The notes under the pieces are model-generated. The model did not search any database. It worked only from the letters and a program-made list of their open reading frames with translations, and was not told the DNA's origin. The position numbers and the translations under genes are program-made. From Pleurodeles waltl (lineage: Eukaryota > Chordata > Amphibia > Caudata > Salamandridae), in NCBI RefSeq assembly GCF_031143425.1, contig NC_090438.1, positions 780,095,138 through 780,159,137 of the forward strand: a stretch of 64,000 nt of DNA. Direction: 5' to 3'. This document shows positions 46,466-58,182 of this stretch, piece by piece. Numbering within the stretch: the first letter of the stretch is position 1; every line of letters starts with the position of its first letter.

Positions 46466-47436
46466 TATATCTGAAAGCATTTTCACCTATTTCCTTTTTT
46501 TAATTTCATCAATTGATTCATTTAGGAAGAATATAACCAAGACACCTTGTTCAAAATTGTGTCTTTTCAGAAATCTGTATCTTTCTGGGTTTATTAAAGG
46601 GTTTCACGTCTCTTTCCTTCACAAACTGCAAGACAGAACAAACCCTGAAAAAGGACTACTTAGAAAATTGCAATAACTGCATTGCAAAAACAAAAATGCT
46701 TTCTTCCACCTTTGCCTATTTCTGAAAACTGTGAAGCAGTTGCACCAATTCACTTTTTTTTTGCCACAATTTGTCCAAACTGCTCTGCATCGACAAAAGG
46801 CTAGCTTTGTTGTGCAGGTGGCTTGATTTCATTTGCCATCAACTACATTTTATCTCCAGCTAGTTTAGCAGGTGGTTTGTTGTTCAAGACACCAATTTGC
46901 CTACATGGGCGAGGTAGTGGGAATAAAATAACGCAACTACCATTGATTTAGCTTTCATGCTCTAGAACAAACCTAACATGGGCTTTGGTCTCTTTCAGAC
47001 ATTCATAGAGCATGGCCTAGAACTGAATTCTTCATCCTGAGGGTAGACCAAATGGGACATTTATTGTTAGCAAAGGTGAAACTTTAGCCCTTTATTAGGC
47101 TCCAAGCATTTACATGTTTTAACTGTTTTAGCAAAAACAGTTTTTTTGTTTCCCCAGAAACAAAATTGCTTCTGGGAGTAGCATTGGAGCACAGGGGAAA
47201 CAGGAGCGAAGAGGTGACAGGCACATTTTATTGAGCCTTCAGAGGTTAATCTACTGTGACAGGCTGCAGGACCACCAACTCACATTAAAGAAATACAGAA
47301 ACTTAAAGGTCCAAATGAAGTTATAAAAATTAAAAAAAAAAAGATACATCGGAAAAATGCTACAAAAATGAAGAAAACATGACCGAAACCAAAACTAGCA
47401 TGAAAAACAAATTTGAATGTTTATTGTTAAAAATCA
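46466..47436. other. Spacer with no recognised gene
   Basis: This is AT-rich DNA with A and T runs (for example A12 near 47331) and no sustained frame. I see nothing classifiable. Confidence 0.5.
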
Positions 47437-48100
47437 GGGGTGCATATTTAGTACAGTTTTGCGTAGCCCCCCTGTGCCACGCAAGGTATAATGCAAGGGT
47501 CGATGCAAAACCTAGATGAGATTTACCTCACCACACAAGGCCATATAGTGCTCAGTAAATGTAAGGTAACGCATGGCAGTGCAAGTTGCTGCTGCCATGC
47601 GTTACTCTGCCCCAGGGGTGCATTCCATGGGTGGAGCATGGATGTTTCCACCTGTGGATTTTGGCGCATTCTCAGATTTACCATGTGGAAGGCCTGGGAA
47701 TGTGTCAAAATGCTATGCCTTCCCAGGGGAGACATAACGAAGAGAAATATCTTTTTTCTCCTTGTTATTTCCTCTTCCTGCATAAACTGCATGCTGAAGC
47801 ACGCATAGAAAGAGGAAAAACCCTCAAAGGATTGTTTTTATTTATATAATATAATTTTTTTTTTTTGCAGGAAAGTGTCCTTTCCTACACAAAAGCAATC
47901 CTTCTGTCAACGCAGACACCCTTTCACCATGTTAAAAAGGTGCCTGGGTTGGCGCTGGTCAGCCAAAGTGCGCAGAGCAACGAGAGAGCAGGAACGAGCC
48001 ATATCTTGATAGATTTGGGACATTCCTGCTTTCTCTCCCTTTCACGCAGCGCAGCAAGGTCTCTTGTTGCATTGCAGAAAAAAATGATAAATATGGCCCC
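47437..48100. mobile_element. MITE-like element, about 664 bp
   Basis: The left end GGGGTGCATATTTAGTA matches the reverse complement of the right end TGATAAATATGGCCCC with few differences. That is the same type of end as the element at 18457-19001. Both halves of the interior contain palindromic pieces (for example TAACGCATGGCAG with CTGCCATGCGTTA near 47575). No target duplication is evident. Confidence 0.7.
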
Positions 48101-48429
48101 AGGTTTGTGCTGAAAGGAAGAATTTGTGCCCCTGCAGTGCACTGCTATTTACCCCACGTATTACATCACTCATGACATAGTCTATGAAATAATTGATAAT
48201 ATCACTGCAACATTTTCAGTTAAATTATTGATCTGAAAACTGTGCATGGTGGGGGTGCAAGCTACAATTACCTTATGACACGGGTTATAGTTACTTGAGG
48301 TAAGTGTAGCTATAAATGGTGAATTACTGTGTGTTTTAGAGTTTCAAATGTTACATGGCTAATAAATATTTCACCAAACTCTGATTACTTTAACCTTTTT
48401 TTCCCAGTGAAAAAAATCTATACATATGA

Positions 48430-48500
48430 GTATGTTTATAAATATGTATTTATATATATATGTGTGTGTGTGTGTATGTATATATATATATATATATATT
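48430..48500. repeat. TATA/TG dinucleotide microsatellite
   Basis: ATATATATATGTGTGTGTGTG is followed by TATATATATATA. It abuts the 3' end of the Penelope-like element. Confidence 0.9.
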
Positions 48501-48504
48501 ACAT

Positions 48505-49750
48505 ACAAAGAAATAATTGCCGTGCATTCTGCTCAGCCGCAGGAACATTTTTAAAGGTTTATTCGGTGCAGAAACAACAACGTGTTTCGACTTTGCAGTC
48601 TTCTTGGTTGTATAGTCCTCTCTCTATCAACACTCTTTATAGTGCTCTTTTCCCCAATACCATTACAATGCATTCTGGTCCAAGTAGTTCTTTGTATAGA
48701 ATATAAAGTTTACAATGTACATACAAAATTAATTAAATATCCACTCAAAATTAAGTTCATAAAATTCTGTGTGCATAAAAAAAATTATAAATCAAAATGC
48801 CTCAATAAACTATATTAGAGAAGGACATTAGAAATCATAAGTGATACTTAACAATGATCAATCTTTACATTTGGATAATAATAGTAATTGTCAAAATTCG
48901 CCACATTATGTATTCACAAAATCTTTTTATCTTACATTATGTACAATAAACAAGTTAATTAATTGACCATTTTAATATATCTCAATTTCAACTCATAAAT
49001 GTAATAATGTTGTAAATAAGATTCCAAATACATCTATTAGGTTATTAAAGATGGACATAAAGCTCCTCATCATTATTGAGTCCCAAAGGGCTCTTTGTCC
49101 TCATTAAAATGATATATTTAGATTCAAGTTGTCTCAATTTTTTTTACTCTATCTCCACCTCTTTCATGTTCAGGAATGTGGTCAATTCCATAATATCGTT
49201 TCATGTTGTTGGAAATGTTTGGCTATGGCATACGTAGGGTCCTTATGTAGAACTGCTCTAACATGTTCTAAAATCCTTTTCTTTAGCATACAAATTGTAC
49301 TGCCTACGTACCTTAAGCCACAATGGCATTCAATTATATAAACTGTGAATTTGGTATTACAGGTTATTCGATGTTGTATCTTCATTTCCATTTAATTCCA
49401 TAATTTTACTACTTTGGTTGATCTACCAATTTTACAAGCTTTACAGCTATTACACTTTACAAAACCACATTGTTATTCTGTTAGCCAGTTCTGTTGACTT
49501 TTTATAGTAAAGTGACTTCTTACAACATAATCTTTCAATGATGGTGCTTTTCGATACGTGATCAATGGACCTGAACCTATTCTGGGACCCAAGTCTGGAT
49601 CTTTCTGTATGACATGCCAATGTTTACATAGAATTTTCTTAATTAGACCACTTTCTTTAGTATATTCCATTATCATTCTAACATTATTTTCCTCAGATTT
49701 TTCCTGTATTTTCGGAGACAATGAGTAAAAATTATTTCTCGAGATGAGAC
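48505..49750 (-). pseudogene. Penelope-like retroelement, linker and GIY-YIG endonuclease part
   Basis: Penelope-like elements fuse a telomerase-like reverse transcriptase to a GIY-YIG nuclease. The minus-strand frame at 49391-49182 contains FTVYIIECHCGLRYVGSTIC then KKRILEHVRAVLHKD and YAIAKHFQQH. These are the VYII/YVGST, R-x-x-EH and HF positions of the GIY-YIG fold. Upstream (49721-49473) KKILCKHWHVIQKDPDLGP and KAPSLKDYVVRSHF lead into Cys residues (GFVKCNSCKACK), as in the family. The 3' region ends with CGAAACACGTTG and AATAAACC near 48560, then a microsatellite. The reverse transcriptase is missing, so this is a 5'-truncated copy. A stop after QQNWLTE separates the two frames. Confidence 0.82.
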
Positions 49751-49874
49751 ATTAGTTCCCAAACAATCACAGGAAAAATCAGAGGAAAATAATGTTAGAA
49801 TGATAATGGAATATACTAAAGAAAGTGGTCTAATTAAGAAAATTTGATGTAAACGTTGGCATGTCATACGGAAA
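49602..49874. repeat. Near-perfect 106-bp inverted repeat with 61-bp spacer
   Basis: Arms 49602-49707 and 49769-49874 are reverse complements with only a few differences, for example ATTCCATTATCATTC against GAATGATAATGGAAT. The left arm is coding sequence of the Penelope-like element, so the right arm is an inverted copy of it. The pair would form a long hairpin. Confidence 0.93.
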
Positions 49875-50049
49875 TAATTTAAAGACAATGACTGTCGTAC
49901 TTCCTCAGCGCCAAGTGCTGTCTTCGGAAAAGGCACCATTTCATCACAGAGAAAATGGAGAGTGGATGCCCCAATCCCATGAGTGCTGATGTGGCTCTGA
50001 ATTTGGGGCCCGGAGACTGTTTTATTTGGAACACTGTATTTCTACATGT

Positions 50050-50735
50050 AGAGGCACGGATAAGCGGCATTTACCATAATGCAAAATCTAACTGGGAATT
50101 CTAAGACTGACACCGTCTAATTAACTCAATGATTTATTTCACGTTGCAGAATAAGCAAGTAATGCCGTTAGTTTTAATTGGAGGCAGTATCTTTAAAATA
50201 ACATATCTATATTTACAACGTGAAGTCACATAGATGATTTTGAACGATCGCATTTTAAGAGGGAACACGAGTTGCACAACAAGTTATGTAAAGCTGATTT
50301 CTAATCTGGAGGTAGCAATCTGAAAAACAGGCATGTTGATGAACAGTGAAATTCACTTCCTTAATTGGGCAGTTGAGCGGCATTTAAGTATAGTGGCAAA
50401 TTAAACTGGGAACTTTGAGACGGAGTGATTTGGCGATCTTTCACCAGGGTGATACTATTGAAAGAACTCAGGGATTTTTTCCACGTTGTAGGAGGAGCAA
50501 GGAAAGCCAAGTTTCTTATCTGGAGGCAGTAATTTAAAAAACATCTTTATATTCACAATGTGAAGGCACCGTATTAAATGATGCATGTCAATTACTAGAA
50601 TGATCGCATTTTGAGAAGGAATATGAGTTGCATAACAAGTTATGTAGGCCGATTTTAAATCTAAAGGAAGCAATTCTAAAGAAACAGGCATGACGATGAA
50701 CTGTGATTTTCACTTTTTCAATTGGTCGTAAATAA
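50050..50735 (+). repeat. Diverged tandem duplication, about 356 bp per unit
   Basis: GATCGCATTTTAAGAGGGAA at 50246 and GATCGCATTTTGAGAAGGAA at 50602 lie 356 bases apart. Neighbouring blocks (AACAAGTTATGTA, GGAGGCAGTA, AACTGGGAA) recur at similar spacing. It lies just upstream of the Penelope-type terminus at 50840. Confidence 0.8.
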
Positions 50736-50835
50736 GAGGAAACGTGTGCAGCAAAGGGCGCCTCTTGTACAACTCCCAGTTTAGTAAGAACTATAAATAC
50801 CAACATGCTGTGCGAATCATGTGATGGTTGAAACC

Positions 50836-50945
50836 ACTTTGAAGAAGACAGAAGTTGAAACGCGTCAGTGGTACCTGATTTGCCCTTTTCATGAGCAGAA
50901 TAAAAGTTTAAATGGCATTAGTCTCCGGGAGTGCAGCGTTTTGCT
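50836..50945 (+). mobile_element. Penelope-type terminal region, plus orientation
   Basis: CTTTGAAGAAGACAGAAGTTGAAACGCGTCAG followed by AATAAAAG resembles the 3' region of Penelope-like elements (GAAGA...CGAAACGCGTC...AATAAA). It also parallels the minus-strand CGAAACACGTTG/AATAAACC end near 48560. It is probably part of a second, oppositely oriented copy that includes the tandem units at 50050-50735. Confidence 0.55.
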
Positions 50946-51049
50946 TGTTTGTGATATATTAGGGCTTGGTCCTTTGCCCTCACGCAGCACCGGCAGTTAG
51001 GCACACCGCTGCCCAGGACCGTTTGTTTGGACTATATATATATATATAT

Positions 51050-51890
51050 ATATAGTAGTAGCCCCAGGGCTGCAGGGGGCATGTGCCCCCCCCCCTCTCC
51101 CTCTTAATTATGGTTAAAGCCCCAGGGAGTTGACGGTCCCTGGTGCTGCTGCTGCTAGGTGGGGGTGGGGAGCTGGGGGCTAGGGCTGAGTACCCCTGCG
51201 CATTAATTCTTTTTTTTTTTTCCAGATCAGGGGATGTGGTGGTCCATGGGGCAAGCCCCCTCTTAATTATGGTTAAAGTCCCTGGGGCTGCGGGGTGGGG
51301 GGGCCATATGTCCCCCACGTTCCTTTAGTTTAAAGCCCTGAGGAGGTGGTAATCCCCACGGCTGCAGGGGTGGGGGCGTGCGGACCCCCCTTAATTATGG
51401 CTAAAGGCCCGAGGAGGTGGTGGACCCTGGGGCTGTGGGGGGGCATGCAGTCCCCCCCCCCCTCCCCCCCCATTCATTTAGTTTAAAGGCCCAGGGAGGT
51501 GACGATCCCTGGGGCTGTGTGGGGAGGGGTGTGTGGTCCGCCCCTTAATTATAGTTAAAGCCCCTGGGAGTTAGTGGTCCCTGGTGCTGCAGAGGTGGTG
51601 GTGGTGGTGGTGGTGGTGGGGGTGGGAGAGCATGCATTCTGGCATTCATTTAGTTTAAAGTCCTGGGGAGGTGGTGGTCCCGGGGCTGCAAGTGGGCCTT
51701 TGCGCCCCCCCCGCATTCATTATGGGTAAATCCCCAGGGAAGTGGCGATCCTTGAGGCTGCGGGGGGGCAAGTGCCCCCCACCTGCATTCACTTAGTTTA
51801 AGGTGCAGGGGAAATGGTGGTTGTGGGGACAAGGCAGCCCCCCGTATTCAAAATGTAAATGCCCCCAGGACCTGGCCCACCCATGGGATG
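51050..51890. repeat. Degenerate tandem array with G and C runs, units of about 130-170 bp
   Basis: TTAATTATGGTTAAAG or a close variant recurs at about 51105, 51265, 51393, 51546 and 51717. It alternates with TTTAGTTTAAAG variants (about 51325, 51478, 51648, 51790). Between them are AGGTGGTGGTCCC/CCTGGGGCTGC and runs of 7-10 G or C. A pure GGT run lies at about 51595-51622. I know no function or family for it. Confidence 0.75.
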
Positions 51891-52076
51891 CATTTAAACA
51901 AGCATGGGAGCCTTCAATTTGTTTTTTATTTTTATTTCGGCGGATCCACAGATCTGCTTCATCTCCTGCTGATTTATTATTTTATTTTTTTTAAATCCTT
52001 TTTTGCTCGGGGGAGTCCCTCTGGGATTCCAGCATCAGAACTAAGGGGTCAGGGTGTAGCCCCTTTTCTTTTTTGA

Positions 52077-52610
52077 ATGTTTTTTTCTTGGTCTCGGCTG
52101 AAGCAGAGTCCCAACATGGCTTCCTTGTTGAAGTGTTGGCTGCCAATCACATCCCTGCATGAGATCAGTGGGTTTGCGGAGCCTTCGCATCCCTACATAT
52201 ACAAATTAGTTTTTTCTTTAATTACTCAAAAATTACTGAACGGATTACACCAAAAAACAAAAAGGTCGCTTTCTAGACCAAGAGCTACCTTTCTATCAAA
52301 TTTGGCATAATTCCGTCCAGTGGCTCGGGCGCTTTTCCTTTTCATAATCCCTATGGGAATTAACATGGAGAAAACACATTTTGGGACTTTGGACCCCTCC
52401 CCCCTTTTTCTCAGCCCCTTTATGGATCACCCCAAAACTTTCCAGACAGCAGCTGGCGTGTCAATTTTTTTGGGAAACTTTTGTGTAGATTCATCAACCT
52501 GCGCCAAAGAACTAGGCAAGTCAAAATAAAAAATAAATGCTTTTCCTATAGAAACTAGGTCATAACTATAAATACCTAGTGGTAACCACCACTAGGTGAG
52601 ATATATATAT
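52077..52610 (+). other. Unclassified repeat-like segment ending in a 10-bp hairpin
   Basis: The segment with TTACTCAAAAATTACTGAAC then GGATTACACCAAAAAAC looks like a repeat I have met but cannot name. It ends near a perfect hairpin (stem 52574-52583 with 52588-52597, ACCTAGTGGT, loop AACC). A rolling-circle-type terminus is one thought, but the expected CTRR after the hairpin is absent. Confidence 0.35.
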
Positions 52611-54079
52611 ATATGAGGTTAAAGTGACGACCTAGTTAGGTGAAAATGTCAGTTACAACATGTTTTCAACTAACCAAACCACTGATATTCACCAGTTAGA
52701 GTTCTCTCAAAAAATTATAACTCTTGCCCCCGCCAGCCACTGTGTTGTCATCAATTATGTTATTTCAGATGTTGCATTGATGTTATCAATGTTGTAGGAG
52801 AACATATCATGAGTGATGAGGTATGTGAGGTAATTAACAGCGCATGGCAAGGGAACAAAGGGTCCCTTCATGAAGTGCTTTAAATATTATGGTAACGTCT
52901 CCTGGAGGTTCATGACTCCGGAGACTTACTGTGTTGTTTTTTTCCCCCCCCCCCCATGTTGGTGGAGATCTGCTGCACTCTCTGAAGCCCTCCACAACAT
53001 TAAATAAATGCTTGGTGGTGCTTCTAGCCCTCCTAGGGCACCACAAGGATCCAAAAATACAACTAAGTACCCCTTGCAGAGCATTATGAGGTGCTCCTTG
53101 CTCAGAGCAGTATATAATAAATCAATGGCTTCAGCAGGTGTCTCGTTCTCACCCATAACACTCACACTTTCCATTAACTTTGGGCCACAGGGAGGCTCCA
53201 GTGGCCCCTCAGCCATCACCCATCGTGGGTGCTCACAGGAGCCGGCCATCCTTTTTTTTCAATTTTTTTTTTTTTTTTTGTAATAATGTTGGGGCTGTGG
53301 TGGAGCCCCAGAGCCCCGGCCAGCTCCCCAGTCAGCATACATCCTTAGCAGGAGCCTGCATTTTTACTTTTCCCCTGTCCAAAAAAAGCAGCAGCTTTTT
53401 TCTCTGCTTCCACTGTGCAGGAGTAAAGCTATGTTCTCTACCTGGGAGAGAGTGGGCAGAGAATTAAATTTGTATGCCCTGCCCATAATCTCCTGAGGCA
53501 GGGAATGAGGAATGGGATCCAAGGAATACTGCTTTCTTTGGGCCCCAGGAATGAGGCACCTGGAAGCCAATGTAAGGCACAGGGTGATGGGGCTAAGTGG
53601 GGCCTTCCTTAGGCATGGGGGGGGTGCACACACTCTCTCACAATTAGTGTTACTTTAGTCCCAACGGATGGGGTCCCCGGTACGTTATAAAGACTGTGTG
53701 GAGGGCTGCACAGCCACCTCCCACTAATAATTTAATTTACCCTGAGGTATGGTTTGTCCGGGGACTTGAAAAGACTTGGGTAGTGGGGCCACACACTCCC
53801 ATACTGGTTATTAATATTGTGCTGATTTCCCCGGCCCCTGTCCCACCCTGGAGAGCTTAAAATTCAAAAGGGTGGGAGCTGCCTTTTTTTTTTTCTTTCC
53901 CCCCCTGCACCGAAGATCTTCAGTACAGCTATATATAAAAAAAAAAAAATATGGTTTTGGTCCTGGGGGCATGGTTGTTGGCTGCCAGCAGGAGGGTAGA
54001 CACAGGGCCTGGACGCAGACAGTACACAGACTGGGGTAGCCAAAACCAATATCTAATCTATTAGTGCAGCCCTTCTCCC
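52611..54079. other. Gene-free DNA with homopolymer runs
   Basis: C12 near 52946, T8 and T17 near 53252-53279, and A13 near 53936 are present. No recognisable domain was found in the 90-107-codon frames here. They are out-of-context and compositionally skewed. Confidence 0.5.
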
Positions 54080-54640
54080 TATGCCACTTCAGGGCCTAAG
54101 GACCCCACCATGACACTCCCTGAACCACTTTGGGCCCCTGATACCTCATCCCCAGGGCCAAAATATATTTCTGACGGGAAGGGGGACACATGGCCCCCCT
54201 CCCCAAACCAATAGTGCTCCGTCTCCCAGGGCAAGCACTTAAATATAGGGGAGGTGGCGCATGATCCTCTGCGCTTGCCCAACCCCCCAGACTTAATTGG
54301 CCCCGGTGACCTCATCCACCAGGGCTGAGTGCTTTTAAAAAGGTGAGAGGGGCCATGAGGCACCCTCTCTGAACCTTAATAGGTCTTGAGGACTCATCCC
54401 CTGGGGTCAAATGTCATTAAAAAAATATATATATATAGTATGGACCTCACAACCCCCTCCCTGAGTCTTAGTGAGCCCTAGGGACCCCAACCCCTGGAGC
54501 CAATTCCTTTTCATAGGGGAGGGGTTACATGCCCCACCCTTCCAGAGCCTTAATAGGCAGAGGGGACCCCCAGGGCGAATTGACTTTATAAAGGGAAAGA
54601 GGCCCCCTCCCTGACAGAGCCTATCGTGGCCCAGGGAACC
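54080..54640. repeat. Degenerate tandem repeat, CTTAATAGG...GGGACCCC type
   Basis: Units of the form (C)CTTAATAGG-x-GAGGGACCC(C)A...CCCCTGGGG-x-AAAT recur at about 54290, 54380, 54465 and 54550. Each is followed by a T/A-rich stretch and GGAGGGGxxxCATGCCCC. It resembles the 51-kb array in base composition and may be a diverged part of the same repeat. Confidence 0.55.
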
Positions 54641-54809
54641 CTATAACCTGTGGGATCACTTGTTTGTAAGTGGGTGCCCCAATGCCCACATAGGACACCC
54701 ACTAAGTAACAATTTGGGTGCTGCTTGAGAGCCCCAGTTAGCTCCCTGAATACTGCAGGAGCTGGCATTGCTCCTGCCTAGCAGGATCAGCTGCTTATGC
54801 TTAAGCCCC

Positions 54810-55030
54810 CCCACCTCCCCCAAGCGGGAGCAATATGCATTTCCCTGAAACAAAAGTCCCCTCCCACCCAGTGGGAGTGTATTTACATCTCCTGCCAAGT
54901 AAGAGCAGACATGCCTTCCCTGCCTGTGCTCCTGCAGGCAGAGGTGTCTTTGCTCCCACATGGTGGGAGATTTAAAAATGTTCCTGTCAGGTGGGAGCGA
55001 TGGTGTGGGCAGGGAAACTCTGATTCAGGT
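54810..55030. repeat. Cluster of GTGGGAG/CTCCCAC palindromic words
   Basis: GCGGGAGC, CCCAGTGGGAGTG, GCTCCCACATGGTGGGAG and CAGGTGGGAGCG recur every 45-65 bases. Spacing and spacer length vary and the repeats are not exact, so it is not a CRISPR array. Confidence 0.55.
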
Positions 55031-55074
55031 GTGGGCTCCTTGGGACACAGTCTCTGAGTCAGCACTAGGAGATG

Positions 55075-56500
55075 GCATCCTTAAGAGGCTCAGGTAGGGG
55101 GCTGAGTGGCCCCTCGACCCTTCAACATTGTAGGCACAAAAGATGCTTATGGTTCTGCCCCCCTAACAAAACCTTATTAAGCACAGTTTATTTTCTTATT
55201 TTTCCTTACTTAATGCCACCAATAGACACATTCAACATTAATCCACAATTGATTTTCACATAATTTTAACACGTTGTTCCATGAATTACTTTAATTAAAC
55301 ACTGTACAAACAAGATATTGAACATATTACACGCATAAATTATGACTTGAACTAAAAGGGATGTGGGGGGAGCAACACAAGGGAGGTCTAGGGGGGGTCA
55401 TGGAGAAAGCAAAATGAGGGGGGTGAGAGGAAGGAAGGAGGGAGCACTAGATGGGGCAGCAACACAGAAGGAATGGGAGGGAGAATTCAAGAAGCACTAT
55501 GCAGAAGAATAAATAGTACCTCAATGACAGTGCGAGCAGCAGCAAACAGCCACTTAAGTTGAATCAATCTGTACTTAGTCCATGCTCCACCGAAAGGAAA
55601 GAAAGTGACACTTGGCATGGGCTGTCCAATTAGGAGTCAGCAAAGAAGAGTGACATCGAAGCCAACAAATGGTAAGAAGTGGGCAGGCTCCAAGCCCTCT
55701 AGGGCAAACAATACGTCTCACAAGTAAAAGCGCAAGCACTGTTGCAGGTTCGACCTGAAAAGCACATCCGGACAACAATGCAGCACTTAGGTTGCTTGAG
55801 GCCTTCGATAATGAGCACTATTGACTGCCCCATTCGTCCAGAGATGTCCCCAGATAGTATACCAAGAGGGACACTCAGGTGGTACTGCATTGCTGGTAGC
55901 ACATCACATGGTGTGAGATAAACCTATTTTGTGACAAAACGAGGACTCTTAAGAGGTCTAAAAAGGAGATGAAATGGTGACACAAGGAAACTTTTATCTA
56001 CAATTCAAGGAACTTGAACGATACAAACAGCGCTGGCTCGAGCAACATACTGGAGTCGCTTTGCGATTGAAAATAAAGCTGCATTGCTTGCCCAACAGTT
56101 GTTATATTGTTTATAGAAAATGTACCTGGAACAGCAGTGCGTGATATGTGTTTGGGAGAGAAAAATCGATAGAAAGAAAAAGGCAGTGAAAGGGAGCACA
56201 AATAATACAACTCCTCAAATCATGAAACCAGCAAAAATAACGTCTCATAAATTAGTTAACAACAACCATCAATGTGGCCACCGTTCACTTTACTTCAGTG
56301 TTAAAACAATGCAGGGTCAGGACTCCATGGGTCGACCAAATACGGTTGCCATGGCTTGCAACAATAAATATGAAACCCTGAACAAAGAAATGCAGCTTTC
56401 CATTAGCACACAAATACAAGGTTTTGCATTTTTCCTAGGAGATGGTGTTAATTGATAATGGAAAGTCATCCAGAGTGTTGCTAGCTGTGTGCTGTGGCTT
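55075..56500. other. Spacer with no recognised gene
   Basis: It includes a purine-rich patch (55355-55480, GGGAGGAAGGAAGGAGGGAG-like). Frames of 60-111 codons show no known motif. Confidence 0.45.
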
Positions 56501-57268
56501 CGATTTGATTTTTGGTATTTATAAAGCGCCCGACTGCCGAAAGGCATCTAGGCGCTACCACCAAAGATACTGAAACAACCCGCTATAAGAAGACGGAAAA
56601 GTGTTTACAAGTTTAAAGCTGTAAGGTGAAAACCCAGGTTTTAAGCATTTTCCTGAAGAACTGAAGGTTGGGCTGGCTCCTAAGATGAAAAGGCATCTGA
56701 TTCCAGAGCTTTCAGGTTGTATAAGAGAAACTCCTACCTCCCCAGGAAGCCCCCCTATTTTTTGAAGATGGAAAGTTTCTTAGCAGAGGCAGACCTGAGT
56801 TTAGTTAGAGGAACATACCATGAAATCCCCTCAGTTAGAAAACGGTAGCCAGTGAAGATTGTTCCTAGCGAAAGAAACTGAGTTGTGGTTTTTTTTTAGA
56901 TGGGATAAGGTATATATAGCAGCATTGTGCAACCTCTGTAGCTTGCCGACAAGCCTTCCTTGAGCACCGGCAAACAATGCATTGAAATAGTCTAACTTAG
57001 AATGCACTGGGGACGTAACCACTATTTTCTCCATCTCATGTGGAATGAATGGGAGGATTTTTTTTTAGCAGTTTAATGATAAAGAAAGAAGAGGAAGTCA
57101 GATGGTTCACATGTTCCTCAAAAGAAAGACCAGGATCGAACAGAGACCCCAGATTCCGCACTTTAGTCCCTGGGGTAGGGAGAGAACCCAGAGATTGTGG
57201 CCACCACTTGGAGTTCCAAAATGATATGGTATGATCGAATAACATTACTTCGGTTTCATCAGCATTTA

Positions 57269-58182
57269 GGCCCATATTTATACTTTTTGACGCTAAACTG
57301 CGCTCACGCAGTTTAGCGTCAAAAAGTTTAGCGCCGGCTAACGCTATTCTGAAGCGCCATGCGGGCGCCGTATTTATTGAATGGCGTTAGCCGGCGCTAC
57401 CAGACCGGCGCTGCCTGGTGTGCGTGGAAAAAAACCACGTACACCAGGCAGCGCCGGCGTTGGGGAAAATGGCGTTAGGGCGTCTTAAAAATGGTGCAAG
57501 TCAGGTTGACGCTAAAAAATCGCCTCCACCCGATTTGCGCCATTTTTAACGACGCCCAGACGCCATTTACATGACTCCTGTCTTAGTAAAGACAGGAGTC
57601 ATGCCCCCTTGCCCAATGGCCATGCCCAGGGGACTTATGTCCCCTGGGCATGGTCATTGGGCATTGAGGCATGTAGGGGGGCACAAATCAGGCCCCCCTA
57701 TGCCAAAAAAAATATAAGTTTATACTTACCTGAACTTACCTGAATGTCCCTGGGATGGGTCCCTCCATCCTTGGGTGTCCTCCTGGGGTGAGCAAGGGTG
57801 GCAGGGGGTGTCCCTGGGGGCATGGGAGGGCAGCTGTGGGCTCATTTTGAGCCCACAGGTCCCTTAACGCCTGCCCTGACCCAGGCATTAAAAAGAGGCG
57901 CAAATGCGGGTTTTTTTTGCCCCGCCTACTCCCGGGCGTGATTTTTGCCCGGGAGTATAAATACGACGCATTTGTGTCGCAGTCATTTTTTTGGACGGGA
58001 ACGCCTACCTTGCATCTCATTAACGCAAGGAAGGCGTTCACGCAAAAAAATGACGTTCTTTCCTCATACTTTGGCGCTAGACGCGTCTAACGCCAAAGTA
58101 TAAATATGGCGTTAGTTTTGCGCCAAATTTGCGTCGAAAAAAGTGACGCAAATTCGGCGCAAACGGAGTATAAATATGCCCC
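57269..58182. mobile_element. Serial-hairpin MITE 1, 914 bp, with TTA target duplication
   Basis: The ends GGCCCATATTTATAC and GTATAAATATGCCCC are inverted repeats. TTA flanks both sides (57266-57268 and 58183-58185), and removing one copy plus the element restores the LINE reading frame at HGLKLNAD. The body is a chain of palindromes: 20-bp stem 57283-57302/57307-57326, 15-bp 57330-57344/57384-57398, 23-bp 57405-57427/57435-57457, 14-bp 57571-57584/57589-57602, and about 24-bp 57611-57662. More lie toward the right end. A TTA/TWA duplication points to Harbinger-type mobilisation. It has no coding capacity. Confidence 0.93.

Noticed and set aside
49182..49391. Free-standing homing endonuclease with a GIY-YIG domain
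   Set aside because: The upstream linker sequence (KHWHVIQKDPDLGP, Cys pairs) is that of Penelope-like elements, so the nuclease is part of a retroelement.
52926..53249. Minus-strand 107-codon frame
   Set aside because: Overlaps C- and T-runs, shows no domain and has no supporting signals.
54810..55030. CRISPR-like repeat-spacer array
   Set aside because: The repeat words are short, inexact and unevenly spaced, no cas genes occur, and the DNA is clearly eukaryotic.
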